64,000 nt of DNA from Tretioscincus oriximinensis (Eukaryota > Chordata > Lepidosauria > Squamata > Gymnophthalmidae). Below the pieces are notes generated by a model. That model was not told the origin of the DNA. It did no database searches and saw only the letters and a list, made by a program, of their open reading frames with translations. The stretch spans positions 1,146,315-1,210,314 of the forward strand of contig JAJVDF010000164.1 in NCBI GenBank assembly GCA_022410635.1. Direction: 5' to 3'. The position numbers and the translations under genes were made by a program. Positions 1 through 11,694 of this stretch are shown here, in pieces (positions within the stretch are counted from its first letter, which is position 1; each line of letters opens with the position of its first letter).

Positions 1-414
1 CTGGAGAGTGTGTGATGTAATTCTCATTTGCCTTATAGTGTTCCAGAAAATGGGCTTACTGTCCATATATCTTTCTGAGTGCACATAGGTCATGACTAGC
101 CTAGGCATGTAGATAACAGGTCTCTTAGACCATTTTCTGCAAGTGATTATTGCCAGGTGATTATTGGGCCTCAGTGGACTTAGGGTTGCCATAAAAGAGA
201 GCTGCAACTTTAATGGGTGTGAAAAGGAGGAAATTTCAGCATTATAAACTGTACCTGCTAAAATTTCTTCTCCACAAATACTGAAGTTGCAGCTTTTTTG
301 TCCTTTTTTGAAAATTCACCATCAGGAAATGCTTNAAGATACACTTCTTTTACTTGGTCTACCCTCAGATACTATTGTTTTCATATGTTCATTTGGTTTT
401 AGTATGTTGACTTT

Positions 415-476
415 TTTATTGTTAACCATCCTGACACCTTTTGGTATAGGGCGGTATAAAAATGTAAATAAATAAG
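415..476 (+). repeat. L2-like LINE 3' tail
   Basis: The stretch has the recurring 3' signature of the L2-like LINEs in this window: TTGTTAACC, a 'cctgacaccttttggtatag' segment, GGCGGTATAAAAATGTAAATAA and a TAAA-type tail. The same signature ends the copy at 3400-4001, which carries coding sequence upstream. Only the last ~60 bp is recognisable here. Confidence 0.6.
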
Positions 477-1089
477 TTGACTTCACGTAGTTCTAATGAG
501 CTCCTAGTTCAAGGTTTTTTTATCTGCATGCCTCATTTCAAGATCCAGATGTATCTTCTTCTGAATTCAGATCTCTAGAATTGTTGAGAATATTTTTGTT
601 GTTGTTTAAATGTCAACTAGTAAATCATAAATCATGTTAAACATGCACAATAGGTTAAGGAGCAACATCATATATAGAGAGAAATAAAACACATTCACCT
701 TGATTTGAGGACATAAGTCATAATCCAATATGTGGCTGATAAACTAGTGTAAGGCCACATACAACAGTTCACAGTTCCTTTCTTTGTTGTGCCAGTGGTT
801 CCTTAGCAGACTTTTGCTAGCTGTTCTTTATAGAATTATGTTCAGGCCTTATGAAGTTTGATGTGAGTGGCAAGGTTTGCTTGTTGGAGGGGAAAAAGTT
901 AATAGAAGTTNGGAGTGTAGACTTTTTTTATCTCCTTCCCTTGCATTCAAGCAATGTAGGAGAATTTAGCAAGCAAATCTGCCGGTTCATGCAAGTTTTG
1001 AGAGAGTAGCAGCTTCCTTGGAGAGTTGAAGCAATGTTTGCCAATCCTTGTAAAGCATTTCACCTCTTCAGAGGCTAAAGCCTCTCAAT

Positions 1090-1425
1090 ACCAAGAACAA
1101 TTAAAGTAGGAGCCTTTGGGAGTGACTGGGGAATTCAACAAAATAAATCAGAAGTTCTCTGCCGTGGCTCTGGAGGGTTGCTTCATTATAAGAGCAGATC
1201 TATTAGCCCCCTTGCCATTGTCTTTCATTTCTCAAGTGAGGTGATTCTAATTAAATTAATCTGCATGTCAATCTATCGGTGATCAATCAAAGGGGCTGAG
1301 ATCCCCCTTTGCGGCGCTGTGCTTGCGGCTGACAGGGGCTGATAATGGAGGAAGAAATAAACTGTCGAGCAAAGTTAATTAGTCAACATAATAGGTGGAT
1401 TAAACAGGAGCTGGCTGATTGCTGT
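1090..1425. promoter_or_regulatory. candidate conserved noncoding element (enhancer-like)
   Basis: This stretch is unlike its AT-rich, repeat-laden surroundings. It holds closely packed motifs: homeodomain-type TAATTAAATTAAT (about 1247-1260), TCAATCTATC and GATCAATCAAAGGGG (TCF/LEF-like ATCAAAG, about 1278-1295), a GC-rich core with several CpGs (GCGGCGCTG, 1311-1319), then TTAATTAGTCAAC. It contains no repeat and no open frame of note. EBF1 introns in vertebrates are known to be rich in conserved noncoding elements; assignment here rests on composition only. Confidence 0.35.
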
Positions 1426-1741
1426 TTCACATGTTGAAGCATGAGGTAGGAGCTGAAACTGCAATTAACAGACAATTATTATATTTGGTTGTAAGAGGTC
1501 GCATGAATAAATATATCTCAGTGGGTTTCAATTTTAATCTTTCCTCCTTGTTTAATATAAGGAGAACCGTAGGTCATTTCTGCTTATTGTTTTATCCAAA
1601 GTTGTAGAAGGCAGCACGTGTTCATGGGAAAAAATGCATGTTACTATTGGTTCCTCTTCTAGGAGTAGTATAGATAGAAATATTGCCATGCCATTCGTGT
1701 GGGTGGGTAACATGAGCTATGCATTAATCAAAATAAGATTA

Positions 1742-2572
1742 ATTAAGAACATAAGAACATAAAAAGAGCCATACTGGATCGGGCCAGAGCCCATCTAGTC
1801 CAGCATTCTGTCTCATACAGAGTCCCACCAAATGCACCTGGGCAGTCTGAACAGAGGAAAGCAAAATATGCAACTGTACATGACACCCTACAAATGGTAT
1901 TTCAGGAGTCCTGCCTTTTGCTCCATCCCAAAGGCAGCATCCAGACATCCATCCTAGTACCCATTTATACTCTTAGTGTCCATAAACCTGTCTAGTCCTG
2001 TCTTGAAACTATCCAAGCTGTTAGCTACCACCACCTCTTCAGGAAGTAAATTCCACAGGACGATGACCCTCTGGGTGAAAAAATAATTTCCTTTGTCTGT
2101 TCTCACTTTTATGCCCATCAGTTTTAAGGAGTGCCCTCTGGTCCTAGTGTTATGTTATAGAGAAAACATATTTTCTCTATTCACCCTGTCTATCCCATGC
2201 ATGATTTTGTATACTTCAGTCAGATCACCTCTCAAACGTCGCCTTTCGAAGCTGAAGGAGCCCAGACGTTGCAGCCTAACTTCATAAGGGAGGTGCTCCA
2301 GACCCTTGATCATTTTTGTTCCCCTTTTTTGCACCTTCTCTAGTTCCACAATATCTATCTTGAGATGTGGTGACCAGAATTGAATACAGTATTCCAAATG
2401 TGGCCTCACCACAGATTTATAAAGAGGCAAAACAACACTTGTTGACTTTTATTCCTTTCCTAATTATCCCCAACATGGAATTTNCCTTTTTTACTGCTGC
2501 TGCACACTGGGTTAACATCTTCATTGAATTGTCCACCAATATCCCAAGATCCTTTTCTTGCTCTGTCACAGA
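1742..2572 (-). mobile_element. CR1-type LINE, 3' fragment
   Basis: Read on the - strand this is the 3' end of a CR1-type non-LTR retrotransposon. The + strand begins with the reverse of the octamer tail (AAGAACATAAGAACATAAA). An open piece at 2430-2155 on the - strand encodes the C-terminal reverse-transcriptase region with the family signature R-P-H-L-E-Y-C, F-W-S-P-H-L and R-R-L-R-G-D-L. The 3' UTR contains the 'cagactgcccaggtgca' segment seen in five other copies. It is 5'-truncated and frame-damaged, as usual for CR1. Confidence 0.9.
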
Positions 2573-2574
2573 AA

Positions 2575-2770
2575 GCTTATTTATTTACATTTCTATACCA
2601 TCCTATACCTGAGGTCTCAGGGAGGTGAACAATAAAACTAAGTTAACATATTAAAACAACAATATCTAAAAGTAGGGAAGGGAGAGCCATTTCTCTAGGC
2701 ACAATGCAGGCTAAAGAGCTTCAAAGGTTTTCTGAATGCATCCAGAGCTGAGGATTGATGCAACTTAAGG
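2575..2770 (-). mobile_element. L2-like LINE 3' end fragment
   Basis: The + strand starts with TTATTTATTTACATTTCTATACC, the reverse of an L2-like 3' tail, followed by a CTGAGGTCTCAGGGAGGTGA segment, the reverse of a '...GAGACCTCAGG...' terminus. The part past ~2660 is too diverged to bound. It abuts the CR1 fragment, so one inserted next to or into the other. Confidence 0.5.
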
Positions 2771-3399
2771 GAAAGACTGTTCCATAATAATAACTTATGG
2801 AAAGCGATTCAATTTCCAAAAGTGTTCTTCTTAAAATTTGGTCATACCTATTTAAAGTACTATGGATTTTGAGTTTATTAATTCAGAGTTATGTTTTGGT
2901 TCTTCTGGCTTCGAATAGTCTAAGTACCTGGCAGTCTGTTCAGGGGTTGAATTTTATATTTTTAACTTTATTAGATGAAAAGTGAAATTAATGTATTTCT
3001 ATATTTTTGCAAATATGGAAAAGCAGCACTGTAAAATACTTTGGAAGACTAAAGTAACAACATCTCAATATTAAAGGACTGGAATCCTTCCTTAAAAAAT
3101 CAGACTGCAATGTCTAGAACTCTTTAGCAATGAAATATAGTCATTAGTCAGTATTTTATTGCAGCATATAAAATCATGCTTGAACCAGGAGAGGAAAACA
3201 GATAAAATTTATTTTCTCTTTTGCACAGCTCTAGAATATTGGATCACACTATGAAGCAGATGGGAAAAGCAGTTAGGACCAATAAAGTGTTGGGAGAAAT
3301 CATTCACAGGGTCACTGGTCATCTGGTGGACGAGTGGCAAGAAGCATATACTTCCAGCTACATCTGATTGACTAGTTGTTGCCACTTCTGGATAGGGAT

Positions 3400-4001
3400 G
3401 ATCCGGGCACAGTGATCCAAGCTCTGGTAACTTCCAGGTTGGACTATTGTAATGCACTCTAAATGGGATGGCCTTGAAAATGTTTTGGAAGCTACAGCTG
3501 GTGCAGAACACAGTCACTAGACTGCTGGCTGGTTTGACTGGCCGGACACACATCATGCCAGTCCTGAAAAAACTACACTGGCTGCCAATTTGCTCCCAAG
3601 CCCAATTCAAAGTATTGACTCTCACCTATAAAGCCTTACATAATATGGGCCCCATATGTCTAAAGGAACATCTTCTACTATATGAGCCTGCTCTTGCCTT
3701 AAAATCTGCAGGGGAGGCCCCTCCTGACTGTACAGCTTCCCTCAGGGTAGAGAGGGTGGGAACGCAGGATAGGGCCTTTTCTGTGGCAGCCCCCAGACTT
3801 TGGAACAGTCTCCCCCTTGAGGTGCAAAAATCACCATCGCTGTGTGTATTCAGAAAACGCTTGAAGGCACACCTCTTTGGCTTGGCCTTTTGCTGTCCGT
3901 TCCTTATTTTTAGACGTGCCTGTTTTTAACATTTTAATTGTATTTTTATTGTTAACCGCCCTGCGACCTTCGGGTATAGAAATGTAAATAAATAAATATA
4001 T
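3400..4001 (+). mobile_element. L2-like LINE, ORF2 C-terminus and 3' tail
   Basis: An open frame at 3468-3929 encodes the C-terminal part of an L2-type reverse transcriptase protein: L-Q-L-V-Q-N, H-I-M-P-V-L-K-K-L-H-W-L-P, F-K-V-L-T-L-T-Y-K-A-L and, near the end, P-R-L-W-N-S-L-P-L-E-V. The 3' UTR ends with TTGTTAACCGCCCTGCGACC and AAATGTAAATAAATAAATA. It is a 5'-truncated copy without the polymerase core. The copy at 44740-45690 is its closest relative in the window. Confidence 0.9.
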
Positions 4002-5439
4002 AAAATGCCTCAAAGACTGTTCTTGGGGAACAGTCTACTAACTGACCTTGAGGTGGTCACTTTTTTGAGTTAGTAATTCTTGTGCAGTTCTTAGGTTGTT
4101 AGTCTAGACTTAGTTTGTGGGGGATGGTTATCAAAGCTAAGTTCTTAATATACCGCATCAATGATATTCTTGGACCTTTAGGTACAGAAAATGTTAGAAC
4201 TGTTTCTTGGAGAAATTACCATGTAATTGCAAATAAGGACCCATTTTCTCCATTTGGCACAGAAAGAAATAACTTTCAATATTTATTTAAACATTCTGAT
4301 CATTTTATTGGAACAGCATGCTATTCTGGCAAATAACAGGTTTTGAATATTCAGTTCTTAAGGGTCTCCAAGTAGCTTGTGTGATAAGGCACAGAAGATT
4401 AAATCTACTACTCAAATGTTAGAGAGCAGCCTTCCTACAATGACTACTCCCAGATATCCATGAGTGATTAATTTAGGGTGTTTCCAGACACAGTGCCCTG
4501 AGACTGCAGTAATAAGGACATATAAAATTCTAAGAAATGAATAAATGAAACTGAAATAAGAAAAACTTCCCTTGAAGACAGCAAGTTAGTTAGTGACTCA
4601 CTCTTATTTAGGAGTAATGGCTCATATGCTAAGCTTCTGGCCCACAGGTATACCTAGATTGCATCAAAATATAATCCCACTGATACAATTACTGGTACGT
4701 TTAATCAAATATGTTTTATTAGCAAAGATTTCAGTGATCTCTAATCTTTAAATCTCCCAGAAACATTTGTTCCTAGTCCCTGGAATGTCCAGAGTCCAGC
4801 TTTGAAGCTTGCATATACTTCAAGGGTGGGTGAGAGCTGGTCTGGAGCATATTGTCATGCAGAATTAAACTCACTGTTCCAGACCTATCCATTATCCATG
4901 AATAGTCAGGTTCAGAAAAGATCTAAGGAGCCTTAGTACCAGCAGAACAAAGTGCAGTTTTACAGCAAAGGCAAAATTACATACTTTTCTGACCACCAAA
5001 TGCAATTACCATGTGAAATCCAAGAACATGTATCAGAGCTTTAACAGCTACCACATTTCTGTAGAAAGCAGCACACTAGAGGAAAAGGGGATTATCAGGA
5101 GCTGTTTGAATCATCTCTGTGTCACTGGTCAGCAAGTCAGCACCATGGACCAACAGAGGTGTGGTAGTAGAAGCTCCTGTCTGCGGAACCTGACCCAGGG
5201 AAGGATATTTCTGATTTGGCTTTGTGGTATGGAGGTACATTGTTGTGTGAGTTGGTAGGCAGAAGTGGCCTTCTTCTTGCTTCTTCCACAACCCCCCTGC
5301 CCCCCGACCTGCTACCATTGTAGCAAGCATCATCATCGTCCTACTATCATAAGTATTGTCATAAGCAGCCATTAATGGGTAGTGGAATATTATATAGCAG
5401 CAGTGGTATAGTTACTGTACAAAATGGCTAAAATATGTC

Positions 5440-6010
5440 CTAACAATAATTGAAAGATAAACTGGCTTCAATATGGGTAATAAATAAGGATAGTGAGGGC
5501 AGAATGAGGGAAGTGCTAAGGATTTTGTACGAGAAGAATGTAAAGGCTTTCAAACAATTATATAAAGATAATGGTAATCCACAGGATAGAAATATTATAC
5601 AAAATTGGATAGGTGATAGATGGTGGCTACAGGTAATGGGTATCATTATCATATATAGATAATGAAAGAATTAAAATATGCATAGGGAAAGAAAATACAG
5701 AAATAGAAAAAGTTATAAAGAAGATTCAAATTAGGAAAGAAATTATAATGATAAAAAGGACTAAGAATAACTGCATGAAGCAAACAAGAAGAAAGATACT
5801 CCATAAATGGTACAGAACACCAGCACAACTGTCACATTTTTTTCCTTACCTGAATGAAATATGTTGGCATGGATACTAAGAATGAGGTACATTTATACAT
5901 ACTGTATGGTATGGAAATGTCCATACTTATTGTTTGTATTTTGTATTCTGTTGTTCTTTGGGTTGGTCTGTATTTGTGTATTATAAATTAATAAAATATA
6001 TATTAAAAAT
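5440..6010 (+). mobile_element. L1 LINE 3' fragment
   Basis: Translated in pieces on the + strand, the region contains a stretch like the C-terminal part of L1 ORF2, including a W-Y-R-T-P-A-Q-L motif encoded near 5810-5833 and charged residues upstream (5690-5790). The end carries AATTAATAAAATATATATTA. There is no single long frame; several stops and frame breaks mark it as an old copy. The first ~200 bp (5450-5662) are open but match nothing I can name with certainty. Confidence 0.65.
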
Positions 6011-6048
6011 ATGTATACAGGTATGTGAAAACCTGTTCCCTTTCTTTT

Positions 6049-6070
6049 ACACACACACAAACACACACAT
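6049..6070 (+). repeat. (CA)n microsatellite
   Basis: A short ACACAC run interrupted by one AA. Confidence 0.8.
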
Positions 6071-6252
6071 ACTTTAAAAACAACTTTATTTGCTAGTCTA
6101 CATGTTCAAAAATAATATGGCATAAAACTCTTATAAAAAGAAAAGTTAATAAAATACTCTTGCTAAAATTACAATTCAGCATTAATGTTCCACCATGCAG
6201 TTGCAAACCATATTTTGACTTGAAACAACATCAAAATCCATCATTGAAACTG

Positions 6253-6583
6253 ATGTGCAGAAGAGTGAGAGCAAAGGAAAGTACTTTTTCACCCAGAGTG
6301 TCATCGGGCTTTGGCATTTACTTCCAGAAGGGATGGTGATAGTTAGCAGCCTAGATAGCTTTAAGGCTTAGACAGGTTTATGGACACCAAGGGTGTAAAT
6401 AGCTACTAGAGAAGATCATTTGGTGCTGCTCCTGAAATACCACAGTGAGTCAAGAACAGGTGCATAGTATGCCTTCTTCTGTTCAGACTGCCCAGGTGCA
6501 ATTGGTAGGCCTCTGTGTGAGACAGAATGCTGGACTAGATGAGCTCTGACCCAATTCATCACGACTCCTCTTATGTTCTTAAT
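6253..6583 (+). mobile_element. CR1-type LINE 3' end
   Basis: It begins inside the last ORF2 codons (GAGAGCAAAGGAAAGTACTT, then the frame for F-T-Q-like residues and a W-H-L-L-P-E-like stretch), continues through 'gacaggtttatggacacca', and ends with the 3' UTR 'cagactgcccaggtgca' and CTTATGTTCTTA. It is the same family as 1742-2572, in the opposite orientation. Confidence 0.85.
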
Positions 6584-6727
6584 AGTGCTTCTTGTTATAA
6601 TCATAAAGCCTAAACACTAGTTATTATGTGAAATAGCTGTGCAATTTTCTGCTGCTCCTAGCTGTTATTTAAGATTCTGGATTTAATTAACCTGGTGGGT
6701 ATTTCATTTCACATTGGATTAAAATGA

Positions 6728-6994
<267 letters not shown>

Positions 6995-7074
6995 TGAAAG
7001 AGTTTGTTTTATTTCCTGTGCTTCTTAAAAGAAATAGAATGCCTATTTCAAATATAGCCTGATGTTAATATATT

Positions 7075-7843
7075 AATAGTTAAAATGATACTTTCCAGAA
7101 TCTTTCTTCCTTAACTTTTAGTCATACTGAAAACAAGGAACTTTGAAAATGTGCAACACAATAATCAGTTGGTTCAAATAAATACCAAATTATCATCTTA
7201 CCTTAACTATTCTTTTACCCTTTTCTTCAAACATTATGAAAATATTTCCCAAGAAAATTTATTTTCATTTTATGATCTGAATTTCTTAATAGTTAAAAAT
7301 CATGGATAGATTCAAGACATCTAAGTGGTTTCTGACTGGCAGACAGGGTATCCCTCAAGGAAAAGTTGTATCTCCCGGCACACAGAACTTCTACAATAGT
7401 TTCAATAGATAATGTCTTCCACATTCGTTTTCAAAAGTGCAGACAGTATAATGTTTGAAGGAAAAGGTAAAAAAATCACTAGGCTGACCAGATGACCCCT
7501 TTTGGGGGAGGACCCAGTTTTGCAGTGCCTCTCTGTTTTTCCTGAGGGGGGGAATTAAAAAAAGAAATTTTTTTTGAAAAAAGAATTCCTCAGCAAAAAC
7601 TGTGAGGCACTCCAAAACCGGGTTTCTACCCCCACCCCCCAAAAGGGGTCATCTGGTCAGCCTAAGCTAAGGTAAAAATATAATTTGATATTTCAGAGAC
7701 CTACAATGAAACATTTATTTGAACCGACTGATTATTGTGTTGCACGTTTTCAAAGTTTCTTATTTTCAGTATGACCAAAGGTTAAGGAGAAAGGGAATAT
7801 TATGAAGGAAGGAAACATTCTGGAAAGTATCATTTTAACTATT
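7075..7843. repeat. long inverted repeat (foldback element)
   Basis: The left arm (7075-7207) reappears inverted as the right arm (7666-7843). The outer 27 bp (7075-7101 and 7817-7843) are perfect complements, and long stretches further in match, such as GTGCAACACAATAATCAG on one side and its complement near 7727-7745. The right arm carries two extra blocks of roughly 20-35 bp. The spacer of ~460 bp includes the MITE at 7480-7664 directly against the right arm. No coding capacity is seen. It resembles a non-autonomous foldback DNA transposon; no convincing target-site duplication is visible. Confidence 0.75.
7480..7664. mobile_element. palindromic MITE, GGCTGACCAGATGAC family
   Basis: The ends are perfect inverted repeats of at least 23 bp (7481-7503 and 7641-7663), and pairing continues imperfectly inward, so the 185-bp element folds almost end to end. 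The element ends in TAGGCTGACC...GGTCAGCCTA. The same termini bound the longer element at 45978-46668. It carries no open frame and must depend on a transposase elsewhere. Confidence 0.8.
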
Positions 7844-8062
7844 CCTCTGAATCATTACATTCAGTGCATTTTGCTGAAATTTATGTCAAGAAAGCTAAAC
7901 ATTAATGAGAAGTAGAGGAGAAGGGCGACAAAGTGAAAAAGTGCATTCCCTATATTAAATTTTATCACATGTTGATTATTATTTTTTGTCTTCTTTGATA
8001 AGACCATGACACTGTATCTGGTCATTTTATTTCCCATATTTCTAGCAGTCTAAATACCTAAA

Positions 8063-8145
8063 AGGGGAAAGGTTAGCAACATGAGCTTTTACAGACCAAG
8101 CCAANGTCATCAGATGTGAAACTCATGCTGCCAACCTTTNCCCCT
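8063..8145. repeat. hairpin repeat, member of dispersed 'GCATAAGCTTT..CATCAGATG' family
   Basis: Arms 8063-8085 and 8122-8145 are complementary with two mismatches and one N. The loop region (ATGAGCTTTTACAGACC, then GTCATCAGATG) matches the core of the repeats at 47409-47735, so this is a further, short copy. Confidence 0.55.
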
Positions 8146-9429
8146 GTTATTTTCTAAAATGTTACTAAACTCACTTGTTGAAAATTCAGTGTTAGTGATT
8201 CAGATTAAATATGGTTATTTCTTTGAATTTTATTTAATATGTTCAAAACAGCTCCCTTAATTTTGCTAAAACAACTCACATGACTAAATGTTGTCGTGTG
8301 GTAGATACATGATGAAACAGATCCAGAGCATTGCAATTTCTAACTTAAAATTCTTAGCTCAGCAGTGTTTCTTATTATATAAACATTAGTTACATCTGTA
8401 TTTATTTGGTTTTTACTTTCTATGTAGACCATAAGCCATTTTGGGCTATAATTCATACTGTAGATTTTTTTTCCACCCTGCCAACAACCTAATTTAATAA
8501 ACAAACCACTATCATGTTTGCCTGATTTGACTAAGGAATGTGGAAACTGTTATTTTATTAATTAGTGAAAGCAAACCTAAACAAAGGGTATCTATTCATT
8601 CATCACTGAAGTGTCCTAACATAAACTGTGGTTCTCCAACGTCTGCTTTTTAAGTTTTTTAAGGTGATAAATCCAAATATTTTCTTCCTCCATGGAGGCC
8701 TCATGAATACCTGCCAATTATTAGGAAAGCACTGGCAGACTAAAATTATTCCTATTCCTTGAACTAAAGTTATCTGCTGTAAATACTTCCATATTTCCAC
8801 TCTATGAGATGAGGTAATGTGTGGGAAAGAATGAAGGAAATAATACTTCAACTATGGTGGTTGCTGTGAAATTTAACTTTGTCCAAGTCAGCATTGAATT
8901 CTCTGGTTCTGAAATTATTTTTAAACTATGAATTAGTATTTTAGCTTTCCATAGTTGTTATCCAAATATTTCCCACTCATTTACCTAAAATAGTTTGGAT
9001 GCCATTGGCAAATGTCCATCTTTTAAGAGATCTTTGAGAATGGCAGAAAAAAAAGCAGACCATAAATCTAAGAAGTATATTTTTGGTCTTCCAGTTAAGT
9101 AATCTGCATTGTCTATGTTGGAGGCATACACTTTCTTGGCAGTGTACTGAAATGCAATATGGTACAAGTGGCAGAATCCGTAAGATCAGAAGTCAAAATT
9201 CCTCTGAGCTGTGAAGCTACTGGATTGACTTTGGTCAAGTCACCCTCTGCTATTTCACAGAGTAGGGTAAAATGAAGAGTAAGGAAATGGTTGTGTAACT
9301 CTTTAAAGAGAATGTATATCTTACTTTTTCAAATATGTCTTGCACCCTTTTTTGAGGGGGTACAACTCTTATATTTATAAACAGCTCCTTCTTTGTTTTT
9401 TCTTCTAACCTCCCCTTATTACAAATTTG

Positions 9430-9740
9430 CCTCACCCCTCCCCACCCTGATTGTCCCCCTCTCCCTTAGCCTGGGATCTATTTTTCCTTTATATTTGGAC
9501 TATTAGTCTTAGTTTCATTTTTCTTGCCTCATCTCCTAGTTTTCTTTCCAAGTGACCCGTAACACCTTTCCATTTCTCTTTGCATAGTCTTATCTTTTCC
9601 ACATCTCCTCCATTGTATAATTTACAATTCCCTAAATCTACTGCTGTTTTGTCTAATATGTAATCATACCACCTCCATAGTTCCCATTTTGCACTATCTT
9701 ACCAGCCTCTAAGGGTTACTATTTGTGCAGATGATACTAA
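9430..9740 (-). mobile_element. possible L1 LINE 3' fragment
   Basis: The + strand is strongly pyrimidine-rich. Its complement reads as a broken, lysine- and glutamate-rich sequence with tryptophans (K-W-K, W-K-E-N) reminiscent of the end of L1 ORF2. Many stops are present. This is a weak assignment from composition and scattered motifs. Confidence 0.35.
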
Positions 9741-9832
9741 GTTTTATATGCCTTCTCTTATTNGAGTGTGGGGATACCTCTTAGGTCACCTTGATTACAG
9801 CCATTTTGTTCATTATTATTATTTGATTATTG

Positions 9833-9918
9833 AATAGGTTGGTAGAATTTATTTTAATGTTCTGTCTCCATAGGAGAAAATATAGACTAAACATTAAAAT
9901 AAATTCTTCCAACCTATT
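9833..9918. repeat. 29-bp inverted repeat with 28-nt loop
   Basis: Arms 9833-9861 and 9890-9918 are complementary at 28 of 29 positions. The stem core is AATAGGTTGG and AATTTATTTTAATGTT. It could be the remains of a MITE or a cruciform; the arms are AT-rich and no open frame spans them. Confidence 0.8.
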
Positions 9919-10079
9919 TTCATTTGAAGCATCTTATTATCTCTGATAGCGGCCATGGGATAAGCCTGATACTCCACAGAATATCCCAATATCCTTGAAA
10001 CACACAACACCATAAACACTCTCTAGAATGTTATATTGGTAGGCTAATAGAGAGAGTTTTACAGAACTTTCTGTCTCTG

Positions 10080-10350
10080 TATCCTTTTGCACCACGCAGA
10101 CCTGCTGGCAGTTTCCCTATGGCCAGGTATACATCCTGAGAGAAAGCTTTGAACAGCTTTGATGTTTTTGCTATTGGGTCGGCACCAGGTATGCAGACAA
10201 ACACTGTCACTTCAGCATTAATCAGCACAGCGATCAAAGATCGATGTATTTGTAAAGCTCCCCTACTGGGCTCTGATGGCAGACATGTGGAAGTGGCCAC
10301 TGACTTAAGTAATAGCATATTTTTAGCCATTAAAGTTCAAGGTGAATGGC
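10080..10350. promoter_or_regulatory. candidate conserved noncoding element
   Basis: A locally GC-richer, repeat-free stretch with dense motifs: GCATTAATCAGC (about 10215), AGCGATCAAAGATCGATG (10230-10247, TCF/LEF-like), GGCAGACATGTGGAAG (E-box CATGTG). Overlapping open frames on both strands (10149-10421 and 10330-10031) show no recognisable domain, so I treat them as chance. Conservation cannot be measured here. Confidence 0.25.
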
Positions 10351-11694
10351 AAAGAATCTTATCAGTGGTTCGTAATACAGAAACTTCTATAATGTTGGAC
10401 AGTTATATGTCAATTATGTGAATTAACTTCTGCTAAATTAATTTAATTAATCTTGACAGGCCACGAATTCGGTTTATCAGTTGTAGAAGCACTGTGGGAA
10501 CCAATTTATTCCAGAATACCTATGCTTTATTGTGGAATATCCAGTTCTAGTGGAATAAATAAGTGATGAGGGGATGCAGCTTGCGTATCTTCCAAATGTG
10601 TAAATTCAGAAAAACCATGAGTTTTATATCTGGTCTATTAACAGTAACCTCTGCCATTTAATGTTGGAAATATTTTTCATTGCTGAGTCAAAAATGATAT
10701 AAATATTCCTTTCTAAATTATTTTGTCTTGATTATGTTCTAGTCATTTCATGTTTCATTCATGAAATCTAACTTTGAAATAATTTACCTTTTCTATTAAT
10801 ACTTTCATAGTTAGATAGCAAAAAAGAAAAACCATATGGGTTTATCTCCTTATAATCAAGGACATGTTTCTACCATTACCATTTACAGAGCTCTCTCTCT
10901 CTCTCGCTGATATTTCTATTAACAAATACATTGCTTAACAATATCTATTATGGACTTAGTTATGACTGGCAGAAAGTAATTTTAAGTACTATTGTGTGGT
11001 ATAACTAGGATAAACCACTAATGGCCTGCAGCCATTATTTTGGTTTCATCTGATAACAGGACATTTATTTGAATCATCTGTGCATATTTTGCAGATATAT
11101 ATGTAATATCTGTACATATCATCACAGAGCTATAATAGATTTAAAACCAGAGGTGTACAGAGAAATCAGTACATGCCAGTTAATAGTCAACTCCATAATG
11201 TGAGACAGAGTGTAAAGGTATAAATCACTTATCCTTCAAGGAAGCCATGCTCCATGTTTTTAATGCTTTTGGATATTTGCACTTCAGCCATTTCTGTCCT
11301 GCCACAAATATTTTGTGGGGAGATTAGTTGGTGAATTGCACAGTTTCTTAGGGTGAGTGGTATCTTTTAAATAAAAAATAATCCATTTGACATTACTAGA
11401 ATATTTTTCTATCTTTTTAAATATAGTTACTTTTCATATGTACACATCTGTTTATGTCTTCTTTCTATAATTTTTGTAAAAATTATACAAGACAGGCAAC
11501 CACAAACCAATTCAGGAATCATGCTAGTAGTTTTCTAGATGAGGTACCAAATAATAGAGTAATGGCTTTACTTAGAGAAAGCTGATAATCCAGACCATTT
11601 TAGTATGGCCTCAGGCTTAGTTAGTGCTTTGAAACTGGTTTATGCCCCATTCAGATGATAAGCCTGATTTAGTGCTATGAAATGATAATCATCA

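Noticed and set aside
3209..3625. A 138-codon frame on the - strand
   Set aside because: It is antisense to the L2-like ORF remnant and has no domain of its own.
7480..7664. Palindrome considered as a microRNA precursor
   Set aside because: It shares ends with a second element of different length and has transposon-like termini, so a MITE is the better account.
7480..7664. TA target-site duplication (Tc1/mariner type) for the GGCTGACC family
   Set aside because: Both copies are flanked by TA, but the larger copy has a perfect 7-bp repeat outside a TA that can be counted as part of the ends; the class is left open.
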